Positions 21,982 through 32,669 of a stretch of DNA of 34,586 nt are shown piece after piece. Location: assembly GCA_003550305.1 (NCBI GenBank), contig QKYT01000986.1, positions 1-34,586 of the forward strand, written 5' to 3'. The stretch is from Glomus cerebriforme (taxonomy: Eukaryota > Glomeromycota > Glomeromycetes > Glomerales > Glomeraceae). Positions within the stretch are counted from its first letter, which is position 1; each line of letters starts with the position of its first letter. The position numbers and the translations under genes were made by a program. Under the pieces are notes generated by a model. It worked only from the letters and a program-made list of their open reading frames with translations, ran no database searches and was not told the DNA's origin.

Positions 21982-22864
21982 AGAAACCCAAGTTTCTCCT
22001 AAGAATATATCAAATTTATAATTAAAAAAAGCTGTAAAGTATTTTTTATATAATAGATTATATTGTATTAAGAAATTATTTATATCATTATTAAAAAGAT
22101 TAATACCTATAGTTTTTACAAATATTAAATATTTAATTTTAGCTTTAATATATTTCTAATATTTTAATACTTAAAAATTTTTTTATTATTTAATCATTAT
22201 ACTATCACTATTCTGATTTTTGTATATAATATCTGATATTAATTTCAAATTAAATTAGTTATTAGGTATTCAGATAAAATTAGGTTTACCTAATTGGTTT
22301 ATAAAATATTTTTAAATTCAGTAGTTTAAAATACAAATTATAGCTTTACCAATAATAGTGTCTCGTATAATCCGCCGTAATCACATGATGCGTGAATGCC
22401 TAGAGAGTACAATCTTTACAATCTTTAAAATTAAAAGATTCTGCCCATGCAATCAATGACATTAACGATATAATGATATACCATTTGTACAATGGGTTAT
22501 TGACTAAGAATGACAAATGGCCGGATTTTCAGTTACACTTATTTGGTACGAATATATCGAAATGAAACCAACTAGCATTTCTTTAAATATACAACTCAAA
22601 TCTTTGTTCAAAAGTGTCATTGTCACATTATAGTCACATTGTCAGTCTTAGATATATGTAATGTACAGTAATTCTAGGCAGTCCTTGGTTTTTTGGCAAA
22701 CAGCATGCATTAGTGCGTATTACACCATAAATAAATTAAAAATACATTTCATTTGTTACACAAGGATGAGTATAAATATAGCAAAACTTTGATTAGACAC
22801 CCAAAATTCTCAGTTTTTTTCATATTTTGTATTCTTTAAAATTAGTTTACAATAACAGAATAAA
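21982..22864. promoter_or_regulatory. Intergenic DNA and promoter of the PRA1 gene
   Basis: The first ~350 bases are plain A/T DNA. From about 22360 the composition is less A/T-biased, with GTAATCACATGATGCGTGAA and several TCACATT copies near 22622-22645. The less biased part lies within 500 bases of the start codon, as expected for a promoter. No individual factor can be named. Confidence 0.35.
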
Positions 22865-23557
22865 ATGAGTAATACAAGTATGCCAGCGGGGTTTCCTGAT
22901 TCTTTACCTATTTCTTCCGAAAGAATTAGTCGGTTTAGAGCCGAAAGGTTAGGAAATGTGCGCCCTTTCAATGAGTTTTTCGATAAAGATAGGATATCTA
23001 AGCCTAAGGGAATGGGAGGTTCGTAACAATTTATTTACAAAGACGTTTTTTTTTTTTTTGTAAAAAAAAAAAAAGGCTTATGTGTTTTTTTTTATTCAGA
23101 TATTGCCCAACGTCTTTCTTATAACTTAACGCACTTTCAGTCAAACTACATTATAATTGTACTAGGATTGTTGATTTATTGCCTGTAAATATTCGTTTGA
23201 TTCCATAATGAAAGGTTGAATTGAAATCAATCGTATTAATTTATAAAAATCTATTTTTTTTTTATTTATAGAATTACAAATTTTTATCTCCTCTTGACCA
23301 TTGTTTTTCTTATCGCTGGATTAAATTTCATTCGTAAAATACCTTCAGATGAACCATTTGTCTTTCATCAATATGTTTTTACTCAAAAGCAACTGTACAG
23401 TGGACTTATCATAATTTCTATCCCTTTATTATGGATATCTTCGGCTGGTTCAACTATATTTTGGATTGTTGGAGCTTCTGCAACATTGGTCTTAGGCCAT
23501 GCTGCATTCCTTGAACCGGGTATTGATAATGGCTTTGCATCTGCAGATCAAGTGTAA
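22865..23557 (+). CDS. PRA1/Yip3 family Rab-acceptor membrane protein
   Basis: Prenylated Rab acceptor proteins sit in ER and Golgi membranes and bind prenylated Rab GTPases during vesicle traffic. Three exons (22865-23018, 23100-23184, 23272-23557) join in frame to 174 residues, the normal family size. The cytosolic N-terminus ends in the family-typical NVRPFNEFFDKDRISKP. DIAQRLSYNLTHFQSNYIII then leads into paired hydrophobic hairpins: about residues 72-98 (IIIVLGLLIYCL, FYLLLTIVFLIAGL) and about 126-160 (GLIIISIPLLWIS, IFWIVGASATLVLGHAAFL). The C-terminus is GFASADQV. The first intron has an unusual GTTCGT donor, but its position restores GAT across the join. Nothing indicates damage. Confidence 0.9.
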
Positions 23558-24193
23558 AAGTAATTATTACAAGTAATTATTATTATTACTTTTTTTTTAA
23601 GAAAGATGTTTATTAGAATTATGTATTATTATATATATTTTTTTTCTCTGTAAGATCATAATTTTATTGGGACATATTTTTTCAAATTGTTTTATTTTAA
23701 TAAAATATGTTAATTATTCAATCTATTCTAGAATGTGTTGGACAAATCAAAAAAAAAATCCAGTAAAATAATTTATTAGAAGAAAGTTAATCACAGAAAA
23801 TAATAGAATAAACTAGAAGATCATATAATCATTTTTTAAATAAATTACAATAATACATATATAACATTCATATTTATAATAAAATTTTTGTATTCTTTAT
23901 TTTAATTAAATCTAAAGTTGAAATTTTTTATTAAAAAAAAAAAGAAACTTCAACCAAAATAATTCATATAGTATCTCCACATTGTCTTTGTGTAACCTTG
24001 TTACTGATTTACTCAATTTCTATATAATCTTTTTAGCCAATCATATTTAATACCATATTTAATATCTATGTTACGTGACATTGACGATTTTGTGATAATC
24101 GAGATAAAAAAGATAAAAAGTAAATGCACATCTCATTTTTTTTTAAAAAAAAAAAATAAATAAATAAAATTATTTATTAAGTTTATTTGAGCA
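23558..24193. other. Intergenic segment between PRA1 and the mitochondrial protein gene
   Basis: About 640 A/T-rich bases. The first part should hold the PRA1 3' end. The last ~200 bases, including GTTACGTGACATTGACG near 24071, are the likely promoter of the next gene. There is no sign of another gene. Confidence 0.4.
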
Positions 24194-25057
24194 ATGCAGG
24201 CTTTTATACGACAAAGTTATTTACTAAATGGAGGCTCAAAAATATTATTGAATTTTCGGAGTCAATTATTGAAAAGGAGTTTTACTAGTACAAATATTAC
24301 TAGAGCTGCTCAAGAAGAAAGTAGTAGTAGTTCAACAAAGTTAGGAACATCTGTACAGCCAACGAGAAAACCTATCGGCGGGTTCCGTGGGGGGTAAATA
24401 TTTTATATAATAGTAATTTTGCACAAGTTCACTTACATATTTACTTTTGTTTTTTTTTATATCCATCCTTTTTAATGTGTTTTAAGTCTAATTGGGTTTT
24501 TAGTGGGTTTAACTATTACAGGAGGAGCAGGATACTATTATCTTTTAGAAGAATATAATACAGCATCTAATCTTTTATTAAGTTCTGTTGAAGAACTTCA
24601 AAAGTCCACAAACAAGGTACGATATATAAATTTAATTCAAATTTGAGTAAAAAAAAGTAATATTATTGCTTTGTATAAATAGGTTCGTGATTATACTCAA
24701 AAAATTGAAAGAATCGAACTGGAATTGAAATCTCTTCAAAATAGTGCAGCTACAATAGATCAAATCAAAGAATTAAGGAGTGAAGTCCGGAAATTATATG
24801 TAATTAAAATTTTATTATTAAATATCTTTAAATCTATCAATACTAAATTATTTTTACTTAATTATAAATAAAAGGATTCTCTTAATATAGAAGATCTTGA
24901 ATTAAAGGCCTACATATATGGTATAGGTAAGTTTTATATCATTAAAATAATTTTTTTTTTTTTTATTTGAAGTTAAATTATTAGTTATTTATTATAATTT
25001 CTTCTCTTTGCAATACAAGAACAAGATGTTCAAGCTATTTTGAAAAAAGTTCAATAA
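24194..25057 (+). CDS. Predicted mitochondrial inner-membrane coiled-coil protein
   Basis: Five exons (24194-24393, 24487-24616, 24683-24799, 24875-24926, 25020-25057) give 178 residues in one frame. The N-terminus MQAFIRQSYLL...LKRSFTST is rich in Arg, Ser and hydrophobic residues and poor in acids, like a mitochondrial presequence. After a Ser-rich linker and GGFRGG comes a membrane segment (about residues 67-86, LIGFLVGLTITGGAGYYYLL). The rest is a helical, charged coiled coil (VEELQKSTNK, KIERIELELKSLQ, ELRSEVRKLY) up to VQAILKKVQ. I recall similar small proteins being widespread in fungi without a settled name, so no symbol is given. Topology with the coiled coil facing the intermembrane space or matrix cannot be decided. 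Confidence 0.75.
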
Positions 25058-25253
25058 ATTCAAAAATAAAGAAAAATATATATATATATATATATTTTTC
25101 ACATAGATGGTTATTATAGTTACTTTTTATTGGAACAACAAATACAATATTTTAAATAGCAAATATTTGGAAATTCTGTAATGAGATTAATTTCAATTGA
25201 TAAAATAAACTATTTAATGATTAAATTGCACTTGTGAAATTTGATAATCTCTA

Positions 25254-25826
25254 CTAAGATATCATCTTGTTTTTGTAAACCAATTTATTTCCTTCCACAT
25301 ATATTCTCCCTCCAAGCCCCAGATAACCGATTTCTTCCAATGTTTGAATAATATGGGGTAATATAAACAACCTAAACTCAGATAAAACTCGAGAAAAAAA
25401 ACATCCAACAATATATACCTCTATCGAAAAAAATAAAATTAGAACATTATTCATAAAATCATCAGTAATTTTTTTTTTTTTAATGAAAATTAAGAAAATC
25501 TTACCATAAGATTCTTCATAACCTATATTACTCCAAAGTTGATTCATGATATCAACAGTCAATACAGATAAAATAAACTCTTTAGCTTCATGAATATTAT
25601 CTTTAAAAAAATAAGCACAAGTATCAAAGAATATCCAAGCAATTTCAATGTTATGTATTGACATTGCAAGATTTGGCAATTCTTCTGGTTCATTTTGTTT
25701 AAGTTGAAATACTCTTTGGTCCGTTATTGTAGGTGGTGACCTAAACCGACAAAGAATATCATTATCTAAAGCCCTTCGAAGTCTAATATCTTCAAGTTGT
25801 AATTGAATATATCCTCGTCTTGGCAT
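25254..25826 (-). CDS. Small conserved-looking protein of unknown function
   Basis: A two-exon minus-strand gene: 25826-25505 and 25420-25254. The uninterrupted reading frame runs through an apparent intron whose removal (donor GTAAGA, acceptor CGATAG) joins EESY to EVYIVGCFF in frame and drops a Lys/Phe-rich low-quality stretch. The product has 162 residues. It starts MPRRGYIQLQLEDIRLRRAL, has hydrophobic helical parts (IEIAWIFFDTCAYFF, VYIVGCFFSRVLSEFRLFIL) and ends with LGLGGRIYVEGNKLVYKNKM. Most of it looks helical and soluble rather than a clear membrane protein. I recognise no family. It is convergent with the mitochondrial protein gene, about 200 bases apart. Confidence 0.65.
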   Translation of the reverse strand: MPRRGYIQLQLEDIRLRRALDNDILCRFRSPPTITDQRVFQLKQNEPEELPNLAMSIHNIEIAWIFFDTCAYFFKDNIHEAKEFILSVLTVDIMNQLWSNIGYEESYGKIFLIFIKKKKITDDFMNNVLILFFSIEVYIVGCFFSRVLSEFRLFILPHIIQTLEEIGYLGLGGRIYVEGNKLVYKNKMIS

Positions 25827-27926
25827 TCTTTGAGAGTTTTATTTCTTGAGTGATAGTAGAATTTTGAACGCGCGTTTTTGTGCGTTTTGTCGTCTAACAC
25901 GTGTATTTGCTTTAGTTATACCGGTTTTGCCGTCACATATCGAGAAGATCTTACCATTTTTGTTGCGTGAATTTGTATCGCGTTATCCAATTGAATCAAA
26001 AAAAAAAAAGAAAGAAAGAAGCTTGGGCCAATAACCTTTATCCGATCAAAAAAATTTTTTTTCAAATGTCAATACACTTTGTAATATTACACTAACCAAA
26101 TTACCAAAATCTTATTGATAATCACAAACTATTGAAATGATTCGATTATATAAATAAATTGCTCAAAAAATTTGAATAGTATATATTCTAAAAATAACAA
26201 TGACTTTATTTATAAAAAATATTTCAGTTAATTTTTCTCGACTATAGACGCCTGCGGACGTGTTTATCATAACTAACTGTTCCACTAGCGTAAGGTGACA
26301 AATGTATGGGATTACTGGGATTATTAATCTCATTTTACACGGTCAACTCCGAATTTCTGTCGCGTGACAAGAAATTACTGCGGTAGATCATGCGACTGGC
26401 CAGATCAGACCATCTAAAAAAAACGCGCACATAATGTCCCAGGCATGCAAAACATTCTCGTTTTTTTTTATTACTGTCAGGAGCATAAATAATTGAGAAG
26501 CGGAACAGAGATAGAGAGCCCAATATCGTAAAGCATGCAGTAATAAAAAAATCTATTTATGGCATTGCGCACTGATGGTTGAACAGTGCGTTGAAGAAGC
26601 ATCTGCATGATCAGATATTGGCAACATCTGAGTATGAAAATCTATAGAATAGTTTACTATTTAAAAATGAAAAATTGTATCCTCAAATATTATGTATTAA
26701 TACTACTATATATAATTAACCAATTAAAGTTTTAGCTTAACTTGATTCACTTGTTTTAATTTTTAAAATATGAAAGAAATCCAAGGAGAATGAAAGTCTA
26801 AATGCAGTAGCTACGAACCTTTGAAGTTTTAGATCGTAACTTAAAAGGAAATATTCCCAATACTTAATTGATTATGTAAACTAGTTTTTTCTTTCGGGAA
26901 AAAATCACAATTTCTTTTTTTATAAAAAAAAAATGAATGAAAAATGAAGATAAAAATGGTCAAATAAAGATTATTTTAAGAGTTGCTTTTTTAAACAGTT
27001 ATTTCTTTTGAATTTTTCTTTAAAGAAAAGTTGTGTGTAATCAAATTATATTAATAATTTGGTAAACATTATAAACATTCTTATTATCTGAATTTAGTAT
27101 GTTACTAAAAATAAACAAATCAGAGGATCTGAAACATCAATTTCTTTCTATATATAACATGTATACGACACCTGATCTACTTCAATTCAGTTTTTCCTTT
27201 CAAAGTTAGGCTTGAAAAGGTGGCGTAAAAAGTAAGGGATCTTTTTGAAATAAAAAACTTTGTTTACTTATTAATAGACAATGAATGCACCGTGTCACTA
27301 AATAATTGTCAAAATAACTGCGTGGTGTTCAATATTGTATAAAAAAAAAATTATATATTAACTAAAATTTTGGGATAATCCGCGAAGATGCTTTTAAAAT
27401 ACTTGTTCGTGAGGATGTTAATTTTATAAATGTGGTACGATGAGAAAATTCTTTAGATTCTTGCCAAGCTTTCTTTTCTTTCTATTTTCTCAATGATGTT
27501 AGCTGTTGGCTATTATGCAAATTTCCGTATATGGAAACCTATACTAATTTTTGACACTTTTCCAAAATCATTTCCTGTTACAGTATAAAATAAAAAAATT
27601 ATTATTTCTGCATTATAAAATAATAATAATATCTTTCCCCTTCGGATCGTTAAGCCACGTTTTTCCTTAAACGATAAAAAAAAAACGACGTCCGACGAGA
27701 ATGAATATATTGTTTGTGATACAAACCCGCCAATAACAAACCCATTATTTTGCTAGTCCCCCCCCAACTATTCGGCATCGAAAAATTTAATTCCTTTCTT
27801 CTTGGACTCTTTTTTTTCCCGTATAAACTTCATTCTATCTTTTTTGTAAAAAAAAAATAAATAATACTACATCAAAATATTTTTTTCTTTGTTTTCCATT
27901 TTTTATTTCCTTATATAAATTAAAAA
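25827..27926. promoter_or_regulatory. Long intergenic region upstream of rho2
   Basis: About 2.1 kb. The part next to the minus-strand gene (25830-26035) is less A/T-rich and should be its promoter. A second less biased island at about 26230-26660 contains ACGCGC, TCGCGTGAC and GCATGC words but no ORF I believe, and could be regulatory or an unrecognised non-coding RNA. The last 300 bases have CCACGTTTTT, ACGACGTCCGACGAG and a C-run (27760), followed by T-rich pyrimidine tracts up to the start codon, typical of a fungal promoter. Confidence 0.4.
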
Positions 27927-29075
27927 ATGGCTTCAAGTTCTGCAAAAAAAGACGTCATTCGACGTAAATTAGTTATTGTTGGAGACGGTGCCTGTGGTAA
28001 AACCTCGCTATTGTCCGTTTTTACATTAGGTTATTTCCCAAAGGTATATTTTTTTTTTCTTGGTGGACACTTGAATCTGGTTACAAGTCTTTATAACTAA
28101 TATTGTTTTATATTACTTATTGATCTAGGAATACGTAAGTATAGATCTAATCCCCACATTATTCGCTACACCAACCATAACAAGGTGATTTTAACTCTAA
28201 TATACGTATTGACAACATGATCTCTAAAAAAAAAACCTTTTGGTCCGCGTCCTATTCTTTTAAATAGGAACCAACCGTATTCGAAAATCATGTGACAGAC
28301 CTTAAAATTGACGGAAAACCTGTACAATTGGCGTTATGGGATACTGCGTAAGTTAAAGGTGGTTTAAACAAAATTGTTCAATGATACCATTGTTTTTTTT
28401 TATTAATTTTTACTCCATAATTTATATATAGAGGACAAGAAGAATATGAAGTAATAAATCATTACTTTTATAAATTATTATTTTGATCTATTTTGATCCA
28501 AAAATATTTTATATCTAATTATTATTGCTATTATTTAGCGTCTTAGACCTCTTTCTTATTCTAAAGCTCATGTTATTTTGATCGCTTTTGCGGTAGATAT
28601 ACCTGATTCTTTTGAAAACGTATCTGCAAAGGTGAAGATAATTATTTATAATCAAAAGAACAGAAGAAATTTAATATAAACTAAATTATTTCATTATAAT
28701 AATTATTAAAATATAGTGGATTGATGAGGTCAATTCTCTTTGTCCAGGTGTTCCTGTCATCTTAGTGGGTTTAAAAAAAGATTTAAGAGACGACGAAACC
28801 ACTATTGCAGAAATGCAAAGGAAAGGCATTTCCTTTGTCGACCCTAAACAGGTAAATTTCTTTATATTTAAGATATTAAAATCAAGAAGATTCCCCATTT
28901 GTAACAAGTTTTGTATTTATAGGGTGACGTAATAGCAAAACAAATAGGAGCTCGAAAATATTTAGAATGTTCAGCATTGACAGGAGAAAATGTTGATAAT
29001 GTTTTCGAGGCTGCATCAAGAGCTGCACTTTTGTCACCTGACGATAATTCTACTTGCTGTTGTGTTTTACTGTAA
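27927..29075 (+). CDS. rho2: Rho-family GTPase, Rho2 type
   Basis: Rho2 is a membrane-bound switch that controls cell-wall glucan synthesis and polarity through protein kinase C signalling. Seven exons (27927-28043, 28129-28134, 28268-28347, 28432-28450, 28539-28631, 28717-28851, 28923-29075) give 200 residues. Visible parts are the P-loop GDGACGKT (19-26), switch I with PTVFEN, switch [29 protein letters not shown] (the TKxD position), ECSALTG (the SAK position) and the C-terminus CCCVLL. The CAAX box ends in Leu, predicting geranylgeranylation, and the neighbouring cysteines could be palmitoylated. [24 protein letters not shown] and [11 protein letters not shown] resemble Rho2 of fission yeast more than Rho1 or Cdc42. 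Exon 2 is only 6 nt and supplies Glu-Tyr in FPKEYEPTVF, where most Rho proteins have YVPTVF. All GTPase motifs are intact. Confidence 0.93.
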
Positions 29076-29784
29076 CGTATACAGTTGACAAAAACATATA
29101 TGATTTTTTATAATCATCAAAAAAAAAAAAATTTTTTCGATTAGAAGGGGGAAGAAATTATATGGATAAATTGGACATTATATATTATCTACTATTATTG
29201 CTTATTATTTATCTACTTAACTCCTTTACCCCCTTTTTTTATTATTATTATTTTCTACAGAAAATCTAATTCATTTAGTTCATATACACACCAAAACAAT
29301 ATATATAATCTTATATGATCTTGTATTAATCTTATATCATTTCTTAAAAGACAATATAAAAGTAAAACTGTAATATTATACTTATAAAAAATATCTATTC
29401 AATTCATTCATCGTTTTATTTATTTACTTATTTATTATTATTCTAAAGCAATTTTTTTTATTTTTATTTATTTTTTTTTTGCGTTTTTGATTAACAAAGT
29501 CACCTTTTAATTTTTCTTAAAAAGTTTCGGTGAAAAAAAAAAATTTATTGAAAAAAAAACTTTAATAAATTCTCACTTGAGACAAAAAAAACGTGTCATT
29601 ACCAATGATAATACTACGATTCAATTGATTTATTTTACAAAAAAAATTCAAAGAAATAATTTTAATTTCAAGTCATTAAAAATGCTGTAAATAAAATACA
29701 CTATAACTCCTTAACCTTAGGTCCTTAATAATAATAAAAAAGAAAATAATGTTCTCTGATTTTCTTCCTATTACCTAGATGATC
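29076..29784. other. Intergenic segment between convergent rho2 and atg6
   Basis: About 700 bases of A/T-rich DNA where two genes end facing each other. It contains the 3' regions of both and long A and T runs (for example near 29120 and 29530). No further gene is supported. Confidence 0.5.
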
Positions 29785-31786
29785 CTATACTATTTTTTTT
29801 TGTTTATTGCCCCAATCATGATTTGTTGAAGAAGCATAAGCTAAAATCCATTTAGTATTAGTTAAAGTAAATCTAAGAGCTTTTGTCCATGTTTCATCGC
29901 TTTTAAATCTTATTGATATATCTCCAATTTTGTCTCTGTTAATGCTATATATATTATTTTAAAGGAAAAATAAAAAAAAAATTAGTCAAAAGGAGACAGA
30001 ACAAAAGGTAAAATTATTGTAAAGACCATACCGATATGGTAATTTCAATTTGTGATCTTGTCGTTCAGCGTAATCTCCCAATTGTTGCAAGCAGTTTAAG
30101 TAGGCTACCATCCCATTGTTAAAACGACCAATCAAAAATGGTGTCTTTAAATTAAAGTCACCTGATCCATAACTACAAATTAAAAATAAATAATTTAACA
30201 TGTATCTTTTAATAATGGGAAAAGTAAAATCTGGGATCTTACAGCTCATATTTTACATCACCATCAATCTTTTCAATCCTAGAAAAGGAACCTAAAGGAA
30301 CTAGCCGATAGCTATATAAATATATTTAATTTAAAATTATATAATTGTAATGAAAAGGGAAAAAAAGAAAGAATCTTACGTTTGGAATGTAAAATTAAGT
30401 TTATTTGCGATTGTTGAAAGTAATAAAAGTGTTTGACCCCAAGCAGCATTAATCTCACTCCATTCAACCTATAATCAAATTATAATTGAAAAACATCTAT
30501 TTCGTTTCGCCGGCTTAAAAACTTTTACATTACCTGTATATTAGGTAACCTGCCTAGCCGGAATCCATTTATTGTACCAAAATGACCATCTAATCCAATA
30601 CAAAATGTATCATTATAAACATTGGTTTTTTGGAGTTTTTCTAATTGCTTGGCATCATGATCATATTTTAGATTGACACTATCTCTTTCATTTTGAAATG
30701 TTTGTATCTGGATATGAAAGTCATTGAATTCCTGCCAATAACTAATATTAAAATAAATAATTAAATATAACAATTTGTATTATTACACGAATAACGAAAA
30801 TGCAATATTAAATGATAATGAACACCTTTCTTCAAGTTTGTCAAGTTCTTTTTCTTCTTCTTCCAATGCTGCCAACTCTTTTTTCAATTCATCACTCTCA
30901 TGCTCTATATCTTTTAACTTTTTAATTGCTGTCAATTCATTAGATTTTATCTACAAAATACATACATATAATAAAATGTCAGTAAAAATAATTATAAAAA
31001 ATGCCAATTAAAAATTATCATTAAACTAAAATTCCAAAATAGGTAATCTGCTACCAAGTTCTTGCCTCTTGAATTTCTTTTTGTAAGTCCTCCTTTTCAG
31101 TATCACTTATTACGCTCCCGTTAACTTTTTTAAGAAAGTCTATATAACAATCTCTTTCTTTAGAAGCATCAGATAACTGTTTTTTCAATTTATCTACAAG
31201 CATATCAGTACATTCATAACACATAGGGTGTTCAATTTCTGATCTTGATGACATAATGTCAAATAATCGATTTGCAATTTTGATCCTATAACTCCAATCT
31301 GCTTTTTTCCTGTCATCAACATTTCCATCGAGTGAACCACGCTCCGTCGACAAATTATTGTTAGAATGTGAGGCAACTTGCGAACGTGGTAACATTACAT
31401 ATGATTCTGAAGCCAAGAATGACTCTTTGTTACTAATGCCTCCAATAGGAGAACGTGAAAGTCCAGAAGAATTCTTTGAGAAAGAACCAGTTCTTTGATT
31501 TCTCTTTGACAATGGAAGTCCATTATCTTCTTCAATATCGTTAAAGTCAATTTTCTCAGAGCTTTTAATATCTGTTTTTCCAGATATTAGTGAAGTTGAA
31601 GTATTTTCTTCCGGAAGAGGAGCTAAAAACAAAAAGTGAGAACTAATTGTATGCAAATGAAAAAGTATAAACCTTTATTGTACCTAATAATAGATCTACA
31701 GAAGCTGAACTTAAATCTGCCAGTGATTCGTCGATTCTTAATGGATGTTTACAACTTTGACAAGTAAAAACAGGAGGTTGATCCAT
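29785..31786 (-). CDS. ATG6: Atg6/Beclin 1, PI3-kinase complex subunit
   Basis: Atg6/Beclin 1 is the scaffold subunit of the Vps34 phosphatidylinositol 3-kinase complexes that start autophagosome formation and endosomal sorting. Eight minus-strand exons (31786-31684, 31622-31066, 30950-30826, 30741-30534, 30468-30380, 30311-30243, 30172-30032, 29944-29785) give 483 residues. Seen are [16 protein letters not shown] with a CxxC at 9-12 and a second CxxC in [10 protein letters not shown] (about 169-172). A coiled coil follows from about 175 to 290, with [20 protein letters not shown]. The BARA/evolutionarily conserved domain starts at [12 protein letters not shown] and contains [39 protein letters not shown] and [16 protein letters not shown]. 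Intron 2 keeps frame only if its donor is AG|GCAAGA, making it a GC-AG intron. The nearest GT donor (31054) gives a TGA at the join. It shares its promoter region with the Pam16 gene. Confidence 0.93.
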
Positions 31787-31987
31787 TTTTTTTTGGCACT
31801 GGTAAAAACGATGTCCGGTTATTTTAAAAATATCCGGTAAACTTTTTCAAACCCGGATATTTTCATAAACGTGATTTTTTTTTTGATTACATAATTACAC
31901 AAAATCATTCATAATAGATCCTAAACCATCTTATCAACGAAAAAAAAATTTCCCTCTTTTTTTTTTTAAAAAAAATTTTATATAAAA
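31787..31987. promoter_or_regulatory. Divergent promoter between atg6 and pam16
   Basis: Only 201 bases separate the two start codons, so both genes must be driven from this stretch or from each other's 5' introns. It contains the inverted words AATATCCGG (31829) and CCGGATATT (31853), giving a two-fold symmetric site, plus T and A runs near the pam16 start. Which factor binds is unknown. Confidence 0.6.
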
Positions 31988-32669
31988 ATGGTTTTATAAT
32001 TTTTCTTATTATTTGATGAATTTTAGTTTTTTCGCTGTTTTATCTTATACTTACCGATCTCTTTATTATTAGTCAGCAAGAGTAATAGCACAAATTGTCG
32101 TTTTAGGAACACAGATTTTAGGTAAGGCCTTTGTTGAAGCATATAAACAAGCTGTTGCAAGTAAGTGTTTATTACATTTTATTTAAATTTGAATTTTTTT
32201 TAATTCGATCTATTAATCACTTAAATTGACATAATAATTAGACGCAGCAAGAAATGGAGGAACAGCTGGACGAATGGGAAAAGATTCTTTAACAAGACAA
32301 ACAGGAATGTCATTAGAAGAAGCATATAAAATATTAAATCTTAAAAAAGATAATTTTGATGTATCAACTCTTTCAAAGGTATTTAACTCTTTAACATTTC
32401 GCTTTTGATATAAAAGGAAGTTTTTTGTTCTATTTTTCTAAATAAATTAATAAATTTGTCACATTAAAATCCAGAATTATGAGCATTTATTTAAAGTAAA
32501 TGATAAATCATCTGGTGGATCGTTTTATATACAATCAAAAATAATGAGAGCAAAAGAAAGAATTGATATGGAATTGGCAGAGGCAAATAAGATGGATAAA
32601 AATTCACAAAATATTAATGAACAATCATCATCACCACAGTCTGCTTCTAGTAGTTCTAGTAGTGGTTGA
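31988..32669 (+). CDS. PAM16: Pam16/Tim16, import-motor J-like subunit
   Basis: Pam16 (Magmas in animals) holds the J-protein Pam18 at the TIM23 channel in the mitochondrial inner membrane and tunes mtHsp70 activity during matrix import. Four exons (31988-31990, 32073-32160, 32242-32378, 32475-32669) give 140 residues. The first exon is only the ATG. With its donor GTTTTA and acceptor TTATTAG it restores [20 protein letters not shown], the expected hydrophobic N-terminus. The J-like domain follows ([12 protein letters not shown]...[22 protein letters not shown]), with DKS where true J proteins have HPD, the hallmark of Pam16. The C-terminus is a Ser-rich tail ([14 protein letters not shown]). 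It is divergent from atg6. Confidence 0.93.

Noticed and set aside
25846..26034. Plus-strand open frame reading MSDSRILNARF...
   Set aside because: It has no ATG (it starts from TTG), overlaps the promoter of the minus-strand gene and ends in a Lys run from an A-tract. It is not credible as a eukaryotic gene.
27441..27480. Short ATG frame MRKFFRFLPSFLFFLF upstream of rho2
   Set aside because: It closes after about 17 codons. It looks like a signal peptide only because T-rich DNA codes for Phe and Leu. There is no continuation after plausible splicing.
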